Source: Phytopythium helicoides
Lineage: Eukaryota > Oomycota > Peronosporomycetes > Pythiales > Pythiaceae
Reading direction: 5' to 3'
Assembly (NCBI GenBank): GCA_024867545.1
Contig: JANFNE010000009.1
Span: 1,256,292 to 1,320,291 of the forward strand
DNA: 64,000 bases
Shown: positions 10,383 through 21,700 of the stretch, one piece after another
Position numbering within the stretch: the first letter of the stretch is position 1
Layout of the letters: the number at the start of each line of letters is the position of its first letter
Program-made: the position numbers and the translations under genes
Notes under the pieces: model-generated
Seen by the model: the letters and a program-made list of their open reading frames with translations, nothing else
Told to the model about the DNA's origin: nothing
Databases searched by the model: none

Positions 10383-12431
10383 ATGGCCGACACGGTGGTG
10401 GACCTGGACGCTCTGCGCGCGTCTGTGACGCGGCAGGGCGCCAAGGTGCGCGAGCTGAAGCAGCAGGGCGGCGCGGCGGCCGACATCAAGGCGGCGGTGG
10501 ACGCGCTCAAGGCGCTCAAGGTGCAGCTGGAGGCGGCGACGGCGGCGCAGGGCCCCGACACGGACGGGCTGTCCAAGAGCGACAAGAAGGCCATGGACGA
10601 CCTGCTGATCCGCAAGATGTTTGTGGTGCCGAGCTTCGAGATCTACGGCGGCGTGGGCGGCTTCTACGACTTCGGCCCGCCCGCCTGCGCGCTCAAGGCC
10701 AACCTGCTCACGGCCTGGCGCCGCCACTTTGTGTTTGAGGACAAGCTGCTCGAGATCGAGTGCACCAACCTCATGCCTGAGGTCGTGCTCAAGACCTCGG
10801 GCCACGTCGACCGCTTTACGGACCTCATGGTCAAGTGCACCAAGTCGGGTGAGTGCTACCGCGCCGACAAGCTGCTCGAGGACCACGTCGAGCACTTCCT
10901 CGACACGCACCCGACGCTGAGCGAGGAGGAGCAGGAGAAGCACCGCCACCACGCCACCATGGCCGAGTCCTACTCGCCCGAGGAGATCCACGCCGTGTTC
11001 CAGGAGTACGGCATCAAGGCGCCGGGCACGGGTGCCGACCTCAGCTTCCCCATCCCCTTCAACCTCATGTTCCAGTGCGCGATCGGCCCCGAGGGCTCGC
11101 TCGTCGGCTACCTGCGTCCCGAGACGGCGCAGGGCATCTTCCTCAACTTCCGCCGCCTGCTCGAGTACAACGCTGGCAAGGTCCCGTTCGGCTGCGCACA
11201 GATCGGCAGCGCATTCCGTAACGAGATCTCACCGCGCGCGGGTCTCCTGCGCGTCCGCGAGTTCCAGCAGGCTGAGATTGAGTACTTTGTCAACCCCAAG
11301 GACAAGTCGCACCCCAAGTTCGCCAAGGTCGCGGCGAACTACACGCTGACGCTGCTGACCAAGCACCATCAGCTGACGGACGGCAAGACGGTGCAAATGA
11401 CGGCGGGTGACGCCGTGGCGCAGGGCATCATTGCTAACGAGAGCCTGGCGTACTACCTCGTGCGCACGCACCAGTTCTGCTCCAAGATCGGCATCGACCT
11501 CGAGCGCGTGCGCTTCCGCCAGCACCTCGACACGGAGATGTCGCACTACGCCACGGACTGCTGGGACCTCGAGATCAAGCTGAGCACGGGCTGGGTTGAG
11601 TGCGCGGGCCACGCCGACCGGTCGTGCTACGACCTGACGGTGCACGCCAAGAAGTCCAAGGTCGAGATGGTGGGCACGCACAAGTACGCGACGCCCGAGA
11701 AGCGCACGGTCGTGGAGATCAAGCCCAACAAGGGCAAGCTCGGCCGCTCGTTCAAGGCGGACGTGCGCGCCATCCAGGATGCGCTTGAGGCGCTCAAGGA
11801 CGACGTGGAGCGTGCGCTCGCGTTCGAGAAGGAGCTCGAGACTCACGGCAAGGCCACGCTCGGCCCGCTGTGCGACGGCAAGCAGTTCACGCTGGAGCGC
11901 GACATGGTCGCCATCAAGGTGGTCGAGAAGATGGTAAGCGAGGAGAAGTTCATCCCGTCGGTGATTGAGCCCAGTTTCGGCGTCGGTCGTATCCTCACGG
12001 CCGTCTTCGAGCACAACTTCTCAACGCGCGAGGGCGACGAGAAGCGTGGCGTCATGGCGTTCGCGCCGCTGATCGCTCCCATCAAGGTGTCTGTGCTGCC
12101 GCTGAGCAGCAACTCGGCGTTCGACCCGTTCGCCGACGAGCTGGAACACGCGTTTGCGGGCGAGGACCTCGAGTGCAAGGTGGACTCGTCGAGCGTGGCC
12201 ATCGGCCGCAAGTACGCGCGCTCGGACGAGCTAGGCATTCCGTTCGCGGTCACGGTCGACTTTGACACGGTCAAGGACCGCTCCGTGACGCTGCGTGAGC
12301 GTGACTCGACCAAGCAGGTGCGTCTGTCCATGGCTGACGCCGTGCAGGAGGTGCGCCGCCTCGTCAAGGGCGCCGCCTCGTGGGAGGACCTGCTGGCCAA
12401 GTACCCGGTCGTGACGGCCGCCGCCGAGTAA
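10383..12431 (+). CDS. GARS: Glycyl-tRNA synthetase (eukaryotic alpha2 type)
   Basis: Class II aminoacyl-tRNA synthetase that charges tRNA-Gly. Single exon, 682 residues from the ATG at 10383; this start fits because the WHEP tRNA-binding helix pair begins just after it (about aa 8-50, LDALRASVTRQGAKVRELK). Next come the motif 1 region (IYGGVGGFYDFGPPACALK), motif 2 with FRNEISPRAGLLRVREF (about aa 278), the RPETAQGIFLNF signature, and motif 3 PSFGVGRIL (about aa 528). A C-terminal anticodon-binding HGTP domain follows (about aa 560-670). Length matches cytosolic eukaryotic GlyRS. The frame is open upstream to a Met at 10215, which would add 56 basic/Ser-rich residues resembling a mitochondrial presequence. 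The TATA box at 10236 argues against that in the main transcript, so how the mitochondrial enzyme is supplied is unresolved. Confidence 0.97.
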   Translation: MADTVVDLDALRASVTRQGAKVRELKQQGGAAADIKAAVDALKALKVQLEAATAAQGPDTDGLSKSDKKAMDDLLIRKMFVVPSFEIYGGVGGFYDFGPPACALKANLLTAWRRHFVFEDKLLEIECTNLMPEVVLKTSGHVDRFTDLMVKCTKSGECYRADKLLEDHVEHFLDTHPTLSEEEQEKHRHHATMAESYSPEEIHAVFQEYGIKAPGTGADLSFPIPFNLMFQCAIGPEGSLVGYLRPETAQGIFLNFRRLLEYNAGKVPFGCAQIGSAFRNEISPRAGLLRVREFQQAEIEYFVNPKDKSHPKFAKVAANYTLTLLTKHHQLTDGKTVQMTAGDAVAQGIIANESLAYYLVRTHQFCSKIGIDLERVRFRQHLDTEMSHYATDCWDLEIKLSTGWVECAGHADRSCYDLTVHAKKSKVEMVGTHKYATPEKRTVVEIKPNKGKLGRSFKADVRAIQDALEALKDDVERALAFEKELETHGKATLGPLCDGKQFTLERDMVAIKVVEKMVSEEKFIPSVIEPSFGVGRILTAVFEHNFSTREGDEKRGVMAFAPLIAPIKVSVLPLSSNSAFDPFADELEHAFAGEDLECKVDSSSVAIGRKYARSDELGIPFAVTVDFDTVKDRSVTLRERDSTKQVRLSMADAVQEVRRLVKGAASWEDLLAKYPVVTAAAE

Positions 12432-12730
12432 GCAAGCAAACTCCGCACTCGCGAGCGGAGATAGCAGGCGTGGCGCACGCTGATCGTCTCGTAGTGGTAT
12501 CGGAATACATAGGTGCACTTTACAGCTCCAAGCGCACGAGTATCACTGATGCACTGCGTTCATGCGCATCAGCTTCACAGCAAGTAGTTGCCTTTGTGTA
12601 GCCATGTTGGGTCGTGTCATTGCCCTACGATTGTGACATCCATGGCGTACCGTGATTCGGCTGGTGGTGAAATGCTGGCGCGCCTCCTCATCAGAACCAG
12701 CGCCGCCTCAAGTCGAGGATACGGGCGGCC

Positions 12731-14384
12731 ATGGCGACGCCGGCAGCGCCCAGCGCGATGCTGGAGATGCAGCACCAGATCCGCACGAACGCCGCCAACC
12801 TGCAGGACTACTTCTCGGACCTGTACTCGTGGGAGAAGACCATCGACCAGGAGGATTCGGCTCGGCGCAAGCGCGGCGGCAAGGGAAGCGCCGGCGACAG
12901 TAGCAGGAGCAAGCCGCCACCGAGAGTGAGGCAGAGCGTTGTGGTGGGTGGGGCTGCTGGAGCTGCAGTGGGTAAAGCGGCGGACGCGCACACGTATGAC
13001 AAGGGTTACAAGCGCTGGGAGAAGTTCGATGTGGTGGGGGTCGATATAGAGCTGTTTGTGATTCAATGGAGAGACTGATAGGGATTGCTGCAGGAGGCGG
13101 CTCTGAAAGAAGCCGATGAAGGTGACAGCGCACACGCGGAGGAGGTGACGCAGACATCGGTTAGTGTTGACGGTTTTTCGTCTCAATGCATGGCCACTTA
13201 TCGTTCCTCCTTGATGCTAGAAACCGACCTTGGCGTCAGCTAAGAGAGCCCCTAAGCCCAAGAAAGCAGCAGCTGCTGCTGCCATTTCATCCAAGGAACA
13301 GCCTCGGCAGACCAAGTCACGAGAAGAAATCGAGCGCGAGGAGGGCAACGAGCACTACAAGCGCGGAGACTACGTCGCAGCCATCAAAAGCTACACAAGA
13401 TGCCTTGGGCTGGATCCACAGAACGCAGTCGTGCTGTCCAACCGCGCAATGGCGCTGATCAAGAACCGCGAATTTGCAAAAGCTGAGGACGACTGCTCTC
13501 TGGCACTCAAGGTGGATCCGACGCACGTTAAGTCGTATTTGCGTCGTGGTACGGCGCGCAACGCGCTTGGCAAGCACCGACTTGCGCTACTCGACTTCGA
13601 AAAAAGCGCTGGCCTGGATCCCAAGAACCGCCAAATCCAAGCTCAATTGGCGTCAACGCGAGACCTTATTCGTGCGGCTATCAAGCGTGCTCCTAAGCGA
13701 ACGGACTTTATTATCAAAGTCGTCAACGACCCACCACCAGCGCCGAAGGTTGATACCAAGTCAACCAAAATTGAGATTATCGACGACGATGACGATAAAG
13801 GGACTGAAGAAAACAAAGAAAACGCGAGTGGCCAGCGTGCAACAGCTTCAGAGAACTCCAAGACTCAACAGCAGTCAACCACCGCAGAACTCTCGATCAC
13901 CAAGGAAAGGATTCCGGTTCGCAAAGCACCAAATGTACCGCTTCCATCGCTGCCAAAGAAAGCTCCTCAGACGTCCTACGAGTTTACACGCGTATGGAAA
14001 ACTTTTGCTCCAAAGGGCGACACGGAACGTAGAGTTCAGCTGCTAAGTCTGCGCGCTCAATACCTACGAATGGTGCAGCCGTCATCTCTTCGCAGCATTT
14101 TCAAGAACGCCATCGAGTCAGACTTGCTGTGCGAGATTTTCTCCGTCCTCCGCTCCGAGATCCTCTCACGCGAGCCTGTGGAGAAAACTGCAGTAGAGCT
14201 TTCTTTGAGCTTCGCCCAGGAGCTGACGCATGTGCCTCGGTTCTCAATGTCGATCATGTTTCTTTCGGACAAGGAAAAGCAAGATATGCAGTGGGTGGCC
14301 GATCGCCTGCGCTCCGAGTTTGCCGATCAAAGCGAGCGGCTGGAGGCAGTTGCAAAGCTCAAGCAGGCGTACGAACTGTCTTGA
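12731..14384 (+). CDS. RPAP3: RPAP3-like TPR cochaperone (R2TP complex)
   Basis: RPAP3 (yeast Tah1 relative) links Hsp90 and Hsp70 to PIH1D1 and RUVBL1/2 in the R2TP complex, which assembles RNA polymerases, snoRNPs and PIKKs. Three exons 12731-13033, 13094-13159 and 13221-14384 (introns of 60 and 61 nt) give 510 residues. The N-terminus has the RPAP3 signature MQHQIRTNAANLQDYFSDL then SWEKTI, and exon 1 ends in YKRWEKFDV, also typical. A three-motif TPR array follows (about aa 155-260: EEGNEHYKRGDY.., NAVVLSNRAMAL.., HVKSYLRRGTARN..). An acidic linker leads to the RPAP3_C (Monad-binding) domain at about aa 373-490 (SYEFTRVWKTF..YLRMVQPSSLRSIFKN..FSMSIMFLSDKEKQ). Start is the ATG with purine context before MATPAAPS; a second Met nine codons later is possible. 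Its 3' end converges on TPRKB. Confidence 0.9.
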
Positions 14385-14470
14385 ATTGCCAAGAAGTAGG
14401 AAAAATGAATTTTAGCCCATGCGCTTTCTGGCGATCTACTAGCGAAACCCGATGTTGTGCTGGAGCTCCG

Positions 14471-15131
14471 CTACTTGGTGCAGCTCTTGGTCGCTATCCG
14501 GCACGTGACCGCGTCGGCCAGTGACGAGGCCGTCAGCTCCTGGTCCTGAATCTTGTAGTACTTGCGAATGAGCTTGATATCCGCATCCGTGAGGTGCTGT
14601 CCGAGCTCGTCCACGGGCGTCGCCGTGCCCTCGATGAGCGCGAGCGTCTTCTCCACCGTCGCATCGTCGGCATCGAACAGACCGACGACCAGCGCGGAGC
14701 TTGTGTCACTGATACCGAAGCGGCGGAACGACTCGCTCATGTTGCGCGAGCCTGACATGTTGAACACGAGCTCGGCGTGGAGGCTCTTGGTGGTCAGGCG
14801 CTGCGCCTGGTCACACAGCAGTGCGCGCGCCGCCGCCGCGTGCAGCTGGAAGCGGTCGACGACCTGTTCATTGCCAACGTTAGCGCTTGCGCTCGGTGGA
14901 CAGCCGCGAGGTGGAGCGCACCAGCTGCGCATTGATGAGCGCGGCGTCGAGCTGCTGGTCGAGCGTCGCCTGGCGCAGCGCCGCGCTGTTCTTCACGTCG
15001 CGGAAGTAGGCGACGTGCAGCGTCCTTGAGGAGGAAACCGCGTCAGCACATGGCTCAGCTGGCGGCCGCGCCCAGGCGAGGAGCCCTCACCTGCCGCCAA
15101 AGAGCGCGTACTCATGCTTCTCGGCCGCCAT
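14471..15131 (-). CDS. TPRKB: KEOPS/EKC subunit TPRKB (Cgi121)
   Basis: TPRKB/Cgi121 binds the Bud32/PRPK kinase and tRNA in the KEOPS complex, which makes N6-threonylcarbamoyladenosine at position 37 of ANN-decoding tRNAs. Three exons, 15131-15091, 15024-14922 and 14863-14471 (introns of 66 and 58 nt), give 178 residues, against 175 in human. Recognisable blocks: TLHVAYFRDVKNSAALRQ, LDAALINAQL, VVDRFQLHAAAARAL, LTTKSLHAELVFNMSGSRN, ISESFRRFGIS-type helix (here MSESFRRFGIS), DADIKLIRKYYKI and a C-terminal DAVTCRIATKSC. These follow the human order exactly. The start is uncertain: in-frame Met codons also exist at 15143 and 15161, adding 4 or 10 residues. The first intron uses GTGAGG and the second GTGCGC. 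Confidence 0.88.
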
Positions 15132-15268
15132 GGCTGCCTCCATCCAGCAATGGCCGCTCATGGCTGGCTGCCGGGTGCATACAAACACTGGTACGGTTAG
15201 TTAACGGGAATTTACCTCTCTTTTGGCATCAATAAACACTGACCATCATTCGTCAATAAACACATTTG

Positions 15269-15405
15269 AGAAACGCTTTTTGTTTGGGAAAAGCGTTTCT
15301 TGGGTTGACTTGTTGTTTGTATAATATTCATATGGGCACCCCTCCAAAAAAACGCTTTTCCAAGCGTTTATTGCTGAATCACTAGGGGTCCGCAAAAAGC
15401 GTTTA
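15269..15405. repeat. Cluster of AAACGCTT/AAGCGTTT inverted repeats
   Basis: A perfect 12-bp stem (AGAAACGCTTTT at 15269-15280 with its complement at 15289-15300, 8-nt loop) is followed 50 bp later by a second hairpin using the same core (AAACGCTT 15350-15357, loop TTCC, AAGCGTTT 15362-15369). A fifth core copy, AAAAGCGTTTA, lies near 15395-15405. ACCCCT and AGGGGT in the interval (about 15338 and 15384) are also complementary. Confidence 0.8.
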
Positions 15406-15433
15406 TGGGAAGGGAGTGACGGTCGACCGTTGA

Positions 15434-15454
15434 ATTGGCTATCTGGTAGCCAAT
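15434..15454. promoter_or_regulatory. Perfect hairpin of two facing CCAAT boxes
   Basis: ATTGGCTA at 15434-15441 and TAGCCAAT at 15447-15454 are perfect inverted copies around a 5-nt spacer. Each arm is a CCAAT box of the AGCCAAT form seen in other promoters of this window. It may be a bidirectional NF-Y site or the end of a small repeat. Confidence 0.5.
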
Positions 15455-16179
15455 CTGCAAAAGAAGTTGATAGTGCCACCGCTCCTCCGAGGCGGGAGAG
15501 TGACAAGTTCAAACACAACCAAAACGTCAACTTGAGTGGCAACCAATCCGTGATGATGGTTGAGCCGAGGGGAAAGCATTCGCGGGGCGAGTGAGCTGAC
15601 GCCTAACTCAATCCTTGCCATTCGCTCATGAAGCCGCGCTGTCGGTTGGTTCCCGTCCTTCGGCATGGTGTGGCAGTCGTATTGGCACCCTGGGTCACAA
15701 ATTCCTTGCTGCCGCGTGGTGCACAACGCAGTCGCCACCTTAATGAGCGAGGTAGGGAATCTCCACGCGGCTCCATCTCCAGCGACGCCACTTGCCACGT
15801 ACACATCGCGTTTCGACTTGGAGATTGCGTGGTGCAGCGCAAGTGCAGGCACGCCGACGTCGACAGCGCGTCGTCGAAGGCCGCCAAGGCGTCATCGGCC
15901 GACCCCTTTCGTAATCGAACTTAATCAGTCGAACGCCGCGCACCTACTGCTGGGTATAGTCCAATCAAGTGACTCCAAGCAGAGGCCGCGCACGCACTTA
16001 GCGGTCGTCGCCGACGCGCATTGGCCAAAAATGCGACATGGGCCGTCAAAATCCCATGCCGCCAGCAGGATCGCTTGCTGGCAACCCCCGCCGAGCGCTC
16101 TAGCGCAGGCATTTCCGGTTTCGCCGCGTCGCCCCCAGAGCTCCCTCGCCCCCTCCGCCCTCCGCTCCAGCCGCCCACC

Positions 16180-18270
16180 ATGGCCGACCACGTGGACAAG
16201 AAGCCGCGCATCGGCGAGGAGCTGTGCATCAACACGATCCGCATGCTGTCGGCGGACCAGCCGAGCGCCGGCAAGTCGGGCCACCCGGGCGCCCCCATGG
16301 GCTGCGCGCCCATGGCGCACGTGCTCTTCGGCAAGACGATGAAGTTCAACCCGAAGAACCCCAAGTGGAGCAACCGCGACCGCTTCGTGCTCTCCAACGG
16401 CCACGCCTGCGCGCTGCAGTACAGCATGCTGCACCTCACGGGCTACGACCTGCCGGTCGAGGAGCTCAAGCGCTTCCGCCAGTGGGGCTCCAAGGCGCCC
16501 GGCCACCCGGAGAACTTCTGCACGGACGGTGTTGAGGTGTCCACGGGCCCGCTCGGCCAGGGCATCTCCAACGCTGTCGGCCTCGCCATCGCCGAGAAGC
16601 ACCTCGCCGCCGAGTTCAACCGCGACGGCTTCGAGATCGTCGACCACTACACGTACGTCATCTGCGGTGACGGCTGCCTGCAGGAGGGTGTGTCGTCCGA
16701 GGCGTCGTCGCTCGCCGGCCACCTTGGCCTCGGCAAGCTTATCGTCCTCTACGACGACAACAAGATCACCATCGACGGCAACACGAGCCTGTCGTTCACC
16801 GAGGACGTGCAGAAGCGCTACGAGGCGTACAACTGGCACGTGACGGTCGTCGAGGACGGCAACTACGACCACGCCGCCATCCAGCGCGCCGTCGAGGAGG
16901 CCAAGAAGGTCACGGACAAGCCCTCGCTCATCAAGATCCGCACGACCATCGGTCTCGGCTCCAAGATGGAGAACACGCACTCGGTGCACGGCGCGCCGCT
17001 CAAGGCGGACGACCTGGCCGAGGCCAAGACCAAGTTCGGCCTCAAGGGCGATGAGACCTTCTACGTGCCCGAGCAGGTCAAGAAGTACTACGACAAGACC
17101 GTGTCGGGTGCCGAGCTGGAGGCTCAGTGGAACGCTCTGTTCGAGGCCTACGCCAAGGAGTACCCGGAGCTCGCCAGCGAGTACACCCGTCGCTTCGAGG
17201 GTCGCCTCCCGGCCGACTGGAAGAAGGACCTGCCGGTGTACACGCCTGCTGACAAGGCGCTCGCCACGCGTCAGTTCTCGGAGATCGCCCTGAACGCTGT
17301 CGCCTCTGCGCTGCCGGAGATCGTTGGTGGCTCGGCTGACCTGACGCCCTCGAACCTGACGAAGCTCACCATGTCGGGTGACTTCCAGAAGGACACGCCC
17401 GTCGGCCGCTACCTGCGCTTCGGTGTCCGTGAGCACGGTATGGCCGCCATCTCGAACGGTCTGTTTGCCCACGGTGGTCTGCGTCCGTTCTGCGCCACGT
17501 TCTACAACTTCATCGGCTACGCTCTCGGTGCCGTGCGCGTCAGCGCGCTGTCGCGTTTCGGTGTGATCTACATCGCCACGCACGACAGTATCTTCCTTGG
17601 CGAGGACGGCCCGACCCACCAGCCGATTGAGATGAACGCGTCGTTGCGCGCCATGCCCAACATGTACGTGTACCGCCCGGCTGACGGTAACGAGACTGTC
17701 GGCTCGTACATCTGCGCCGTCGAGAAGTCGACGTCGACCTCGGTGCTCGCGCTCACGCGCCAGGGTCTGCCGAACCTCGTTGGCTCGAGCCGCGAGGTTG
17801 TTGCCAAGGGTGGCTACGTGCTGCAGCACTTCAACAAGGGCGAGCGCGTGGACGAGCTCGAGGGTGAGCCGGATGTCGTGATCGTGGCCTCGGGCTCGGA
17901 GGTGTCGCTTGCCGTCGAGGCTGCGGCGCTCCTGACGGGCTACAAGGTGCGCATCGTGTCGGTACCGTGCCGTGACCTGTTCGACGAGCAGTCGATCGAG
18001 TACAAGAAGGAGGTCCTCGGCGAGGGCATCCCGACCATCAGCGTTGAGGCCGCCTCGACATTCGGCTGGAGCGACTACTCGCACGCGCAGTTCGGCCTGG
18101 ACCGCTTCGGTGCGTCGGCCACGATTGCGCAGCTCAAGGACCAGTTCGGCTTCAACGCCAACACGCTTGCGGACGAGACGCGCAAGCTCGTCAAGTTCTA
18201 CGACGGCCGCAGCGCCCCGAGCCTCTTCGACTACCCTGCCCGCCGCACGCTCAAGGCCACGCACCACTAA
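16180..18270 (+). CDS. TKT: Transketolase
   Basis: Thiamine-diphosphate enzyme of the non-oxidative pentose phosphate pathway; transfers two-carbon units between sugar phosphates. Single exon, 696 residues from the ATG at 16180, which has a strong ACCATGG context. Motifs: [20 protein letters not shown] (about aa 31), [12 protein letters not shown], the TPP-binding GDGCLQEG (about aa 163) with the later [28 protein letters not shown], the pyrimidine-domain FGVREHGMA, and [18 protein letters not shown]. Length is normal for eukaryotic/gamma-proteobacterial type transketolase. No organelle presequence is evident from this start, so it is probably cytosolic. The frame is open upstream to 16021, but that stretch is low complexity. 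Codon use is strongly G/C-ending, as expected for a highly expressed gene. Confidence 0.98.
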   Translation: MADHVDKKPRIGEELCINTIRMLSADQPSAGKSGHPGAPMGCAPMAHVLFGKTMKFNPKNPKWSNRDRFVLSNGHACALQYSMLHLTGYDLPVEELKRFRQWGSKAPGHPENFCTDGVEVSTGPLGQGISNAVGLAIAEKHLAAEFNRDGFEIVDHYTYVICGDGCLQEGVSSEASSLAGHLGLGKLIVLYDDNKITIDGNTSLSFTEDVQKRYEAYNWHVTVVEDGNYDHAAIQRAVEEAKKVTDKPSLIKIRTTIGLGSKMENTHSVHGAPLKADDLAEAKTKFGLKGDETFYVPEQVKKYYDKTVSGAELEAQWNALFEAYAKEYPELASEYTRRFEGRLPADWKKDLPVYTPADKALATRQFSEIALNAVASALPEIVGGSADLTPSNLTKLTMSGDFQKDTPVGRYLRFGVREHGMAAISNGLFAHGGLRPFCATFYNFIGYALGAVRVSALSRFGVIYIATHDSIFLGEDGPTHQPIEMNASLRAMPNMYVYRPADGNETVGSYICAVEKSTSTSVLALTRQGLPNLVGSSREVVAKGGYVLQHFNKGERVDELEGEPDVVIVASGSEVSLAVEAAALLTGYKVRIVSVPCRDLFDEQSIEYKKEVLGEGIPTISVEAASTFGWSDYSHAQFGLDRFGASATIAQLKDQFGFNANTLADETRKLVKFYDGRSAPSLFDYPARRTLKATHH

Positions 18271-18745
18271 GCAAGTGTGCATGAGAGCGTCGACAAGGTG
18301 TTCGCATGCTATATGCGCTACAGGAGTTAGCGCTGCAGTCTAATCTTACGTTCCAACAACTTATCGATTGATCGTGTCCTTCAAGGCATGTTTGTTCGCT
18401 TACCACATACCCTTTTCATGGCTCCTGGGGTTTCGATGGTGAGGAAGCAGAGATGGCTACGTTCCTTTTTCCCATCGTGCCGCATCAATCGCTATAATCG
18501 CATGAGGTTCCGTTATCATTCTTGCAAGTATCGGAGAGCTCTGAGTTATGGGCAGCTTTCACCAACCAGCGCTGACGAATGTCGAGGTGTGAGCTCCAAA
18601 GCAAAGCAATTCCTCTTCTCCTCCACCTGATAGCACTGCAACGGTCGACTTCAACTTGTCGTTTTCAACTATTAACAGACTTGTTTTCGTTAAATGTTTC
18701 CTTCGCAGCAGTCCTTTTCAAACCCGAGAAAGCCGCAGGAAGCGC
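18271..18745. other. Intergenic, nothing recognised
   Basis: This 475-bp gap holds the transketolase 3' region and the coiled-coil gene promoter. No RNA gene, repeat or clear promoter element was seen. An upstream in-frame Met of the next gene at 18656 lies here. Confidence 0.4.
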
Positions 18746-21700
18746 ATGCTGCTGCGGTCGTCGCAGCTGGACGCGCGCGCCGGCGGCAGCAGCGACGGGT
18801 CGGAGGGCGCGTCGCCGCTGCTGAGCGTTCGGCCGAGCAGCTCACCGCTCTCCAAGCTGCTGAGTGCCCAGCGCTCGTCGAGCGAGAGCGAGAGCGACAA
18901 CAACAGCAAGAAGCGGTCGCCGGCGCGGCGCTCGCGCACTCAGTCTCGGCGAGAAGCAGCACCGACTGATGAGCGACGCGCGCTCAAGCGAGCGGTGGAG
19001 CAAAAGTTTCGTTTGCGCTACGACTCGCTGCAGCACGCGTACGAGCAGCGGCTGCGCGCACTGGCGGCGCAGGTCGAGTCGGCTGTCACGCAGTTCCAGC
19101 AGGACGCAGCCATGCAATGCCTGCAGGAGAACCCGCTGACGGTCGAGTTTGCGAACGCACGACTAGGCGAGATTGTCCAGGAGAGCTTCTTCGGTGAGCG
19201 GGAAAAACACGTCAAGGCTATGAGCGACCAGATCGCGTGGCAAGCCAGCGATCTGCGCGAGTTGCAACACAAGCTGCGGCAAGCCCAGCGACGCGAGGGC
19301 GAGGCTCAGCAGCAGTGCAGATTGGCACAGCGAGATCTAGCCGCTGTGCACCATCAGCTCGAGCTGCGTGTCCAAGAGATGCAGGAGCACAAGATGCAGG
19401 GCGAGAAGCTGCAGCAGCAGTTGGCAGACGCTCTGGCTACGAAAGATGCATTGCGGATCGACGTTGAGAAACTCAAGCACGCTGTACAATCTCTGACAGG
19501 AGTCAAGAGTGAATACGCAGAGTTCAAGGCGCGGGTGCGTGGAGAGCAAGAGAAAGAGGAAGGTGCGAGGAATGAACTCTCTCGGTCCATCAAGGAACTA
19601 GAAGCGTCACGGGCCGTACGTATGTGCCTACACTGATGCTACCTACTCAGTTATTCTGACTTCATTTGTTTTTCTTACGTCTCAGAATTTGGAGCTTGAA
19701 AAACAGGCCAGCCAGCAGGAAGTTGTTCATTTGCAGCATATGCTTCGACTTGCGGACGACAAAGTGCATGAGCTGTCTGGTTCATTGCGAGATCTTCAGC
19801 GCCAAGAATATCCAGCCAAGCTCGCCCGGGTGGAAGCTGAGCTCGAACACCAGCAGCAGCAGGTTGTAGCTCTTGAGAAAGAAAATGAATCTTTACGCCA
19901 GCGATACGAAGAGTTTGGGGCACAGGTCGACCAATACATGCACGCGCAAGCAGAGGAGCGTGCCACCGCTGCTACCAAGAATGATGAGCAAATCAAGCGT
20001 TTAGAGGTTCAAATTGAAGAAACTAAACGCCAAGCCCAAGACGCTCTTCGCTCAAAGCAGCAAGAGCTTTTGCGGACGACCGATCAACTCAGGATCCGCC
20101 ATGAGGCACTGAACAGGCTGGAGCAGAAAAATGCTGCACTTCAGGAGCAAATCGGCTCACTCGAAGCCCAATTGTCTGATGAAAAAGTCCGAGCTGTTCA
20201 ACAGATTGGCAAACTAGAGAAAGAGATTGCACAAGGACGTCTAGCGATCGAGCGCGAACAAGAGAAAGTTCAGCTCGCCAAGAAAGCGCTGAGCGAAGTA
20301 AAAGATAAGTATGAAGACAAGATCAAAGCGCTCCAAGAGAAGCTATCGCTTCACAGCCAGCAAACTATGAAAGAAAAGGAGATGGAGGCGCGCACCCGAT
20401 GGCAGAACGAGTTTGTGGCCAAACAAGAGGCTCGGATTGAGGCGTTAAAAGCAAAGTACGATGCGGCATTAGAAAACCAGCAAAACGAACTTGTTCGTGC
20501 TCGTCAAGCTGCTGTTGAGAGTGCCTCTTCAGCTGCGACAAAACTTGAGCGAGCGCAGTCAGCATTGAAACAAGAGGAAGAGCAGGAAAGGCTTCGCCGA
20601 ACCGAAGCAATTGCTAGAGAGCAAAGACGTAAGGAAGATGCCGAGGCCGATCGAGCACGTTTGGCAGCTCAGAAGAAAGCGGAGAGAGAGCATGAGGATC
20701 GAGAAAAACGATTGGTGGAGCGTGAACGATTAGTCACGGAACGCGAGGCTGTTGTGGAGCGCCGTAAGCAAGCTGTAGAAGCAGAGCACAAACAAGTCAA
20801 GGAGAAAGCCGCAGCTGTTGCTCGCTCGACGGCAGCAACAGCATCTGCTGCCCCGAGTGTTGTTGTGCTGAACGTGAGCGCGGACGAGACCGAAAATCGC
20901 GCGAAAGATGGGAGTCACAATGCCGAAGGCAGTCAAGGCGGAAAAACAATTAAGGTAGTGAACAAGGTTCCCGCCGGTAGTAGGGTTCTCAGTGATGCGG
21001 CTTTTGTATCACGTGGAGAGCACGAGGCAGAACTGCAGGCACGAGAGGCTCAAGCTGCTCTTCGAGCAGAGGAGAGGGCGAAACAACTGATGCGCGAGTT
21101 TGAAGAGCGCAAAGAGAAAGAGTTTCGATCAGCCATGATTAACGTTCGGAAGGGCATTCAGAAACTGGAAGTTGGACTGGAAGATGCACGAGCAGAGAAG
21201 AAAACCATCGAGGAGCAGCTTCTGGGCGAGCGTCAGGCATTTGTCATTTTGAAACAGGAGAATGTGGAGCTGAGGGAGTCGAAAAGTTTGATTATTCAGC
21301 GACTTGAAGAGGCAAACGAAAATATTGGACGGCTCCGTGCCATCGTTAAAGAATCTCGCGACAAATGCCGGCAGCTAGACGAGCAGTTTGCTCAAACCCA
21401 ACGCGCAAGCGAGGAAGCTATCAAATCGTCTCAAGATGCAGAGCGTTCCGTGGTGGTCCAACAACAACGAATAGCAGAACTTGAGCATTGCAATGCCACT
21501 ATTGAAGCTTCTCTCAATGCCAGTGAGTCTGGCCGAAAGGAGCTCCAAGACCATGCGGCGTCGTTAGAGGCAAAGCTCCGTGCCCAACGTGGCCAATTTG
21601 CTGCCGAGAAGGTGGCTCTGGGCGAACAAACCAACAAGGAGTTGCAGAGCTCCTTGGTTCAGTACGAGTCAAAAGTGCAAGCTCTCGTAGATCAAATCAG

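Larger units (their letters stand above)
15132..16179. other. 1-kb intergenic region with hairpins, no convincing gene
   Basis: Between the divergent TPRKB and transketolase genes. Contains the direct repeat TCAATAAACAC (about 15229 and 15254), the hairpin cluster at 15269-15405, the double-CCAAT hairpin at 15434-15454, and CCAATC near 15972 upstream of transketolase. A minus-strand open stretch at 15439-15852 lacks any recognisable motif. Confidence 0.5.

Noticed and set aside
9937..10428. 163-codon open frame upstream of GlyRS
   Set aside because: No motifs, A/T-rich, and it overlaps the GlyRS promoter and start in another frame.
15439..15852. 137-codon minus-strand frame in the transketolase promoter region
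   Set aside because: Interrupted relative to other frames and without recognisable domains; not enough to call a gene.
16021..16179. 53-residue extension of transketolase as a plastid or mitochondrial presequence
   Set aside because: Pro-rich and not presequence-like; the ACCATGG start at 16180 is much better.
15925..18282. 785-codon open frame antisense to transketolase
   Set aside because: It mirrors transketolase exactly. G/C-ending codon bias on the sense strand removes stops from this antisense frame. The product is Val/Arg/Leu low-complexity without motifs.
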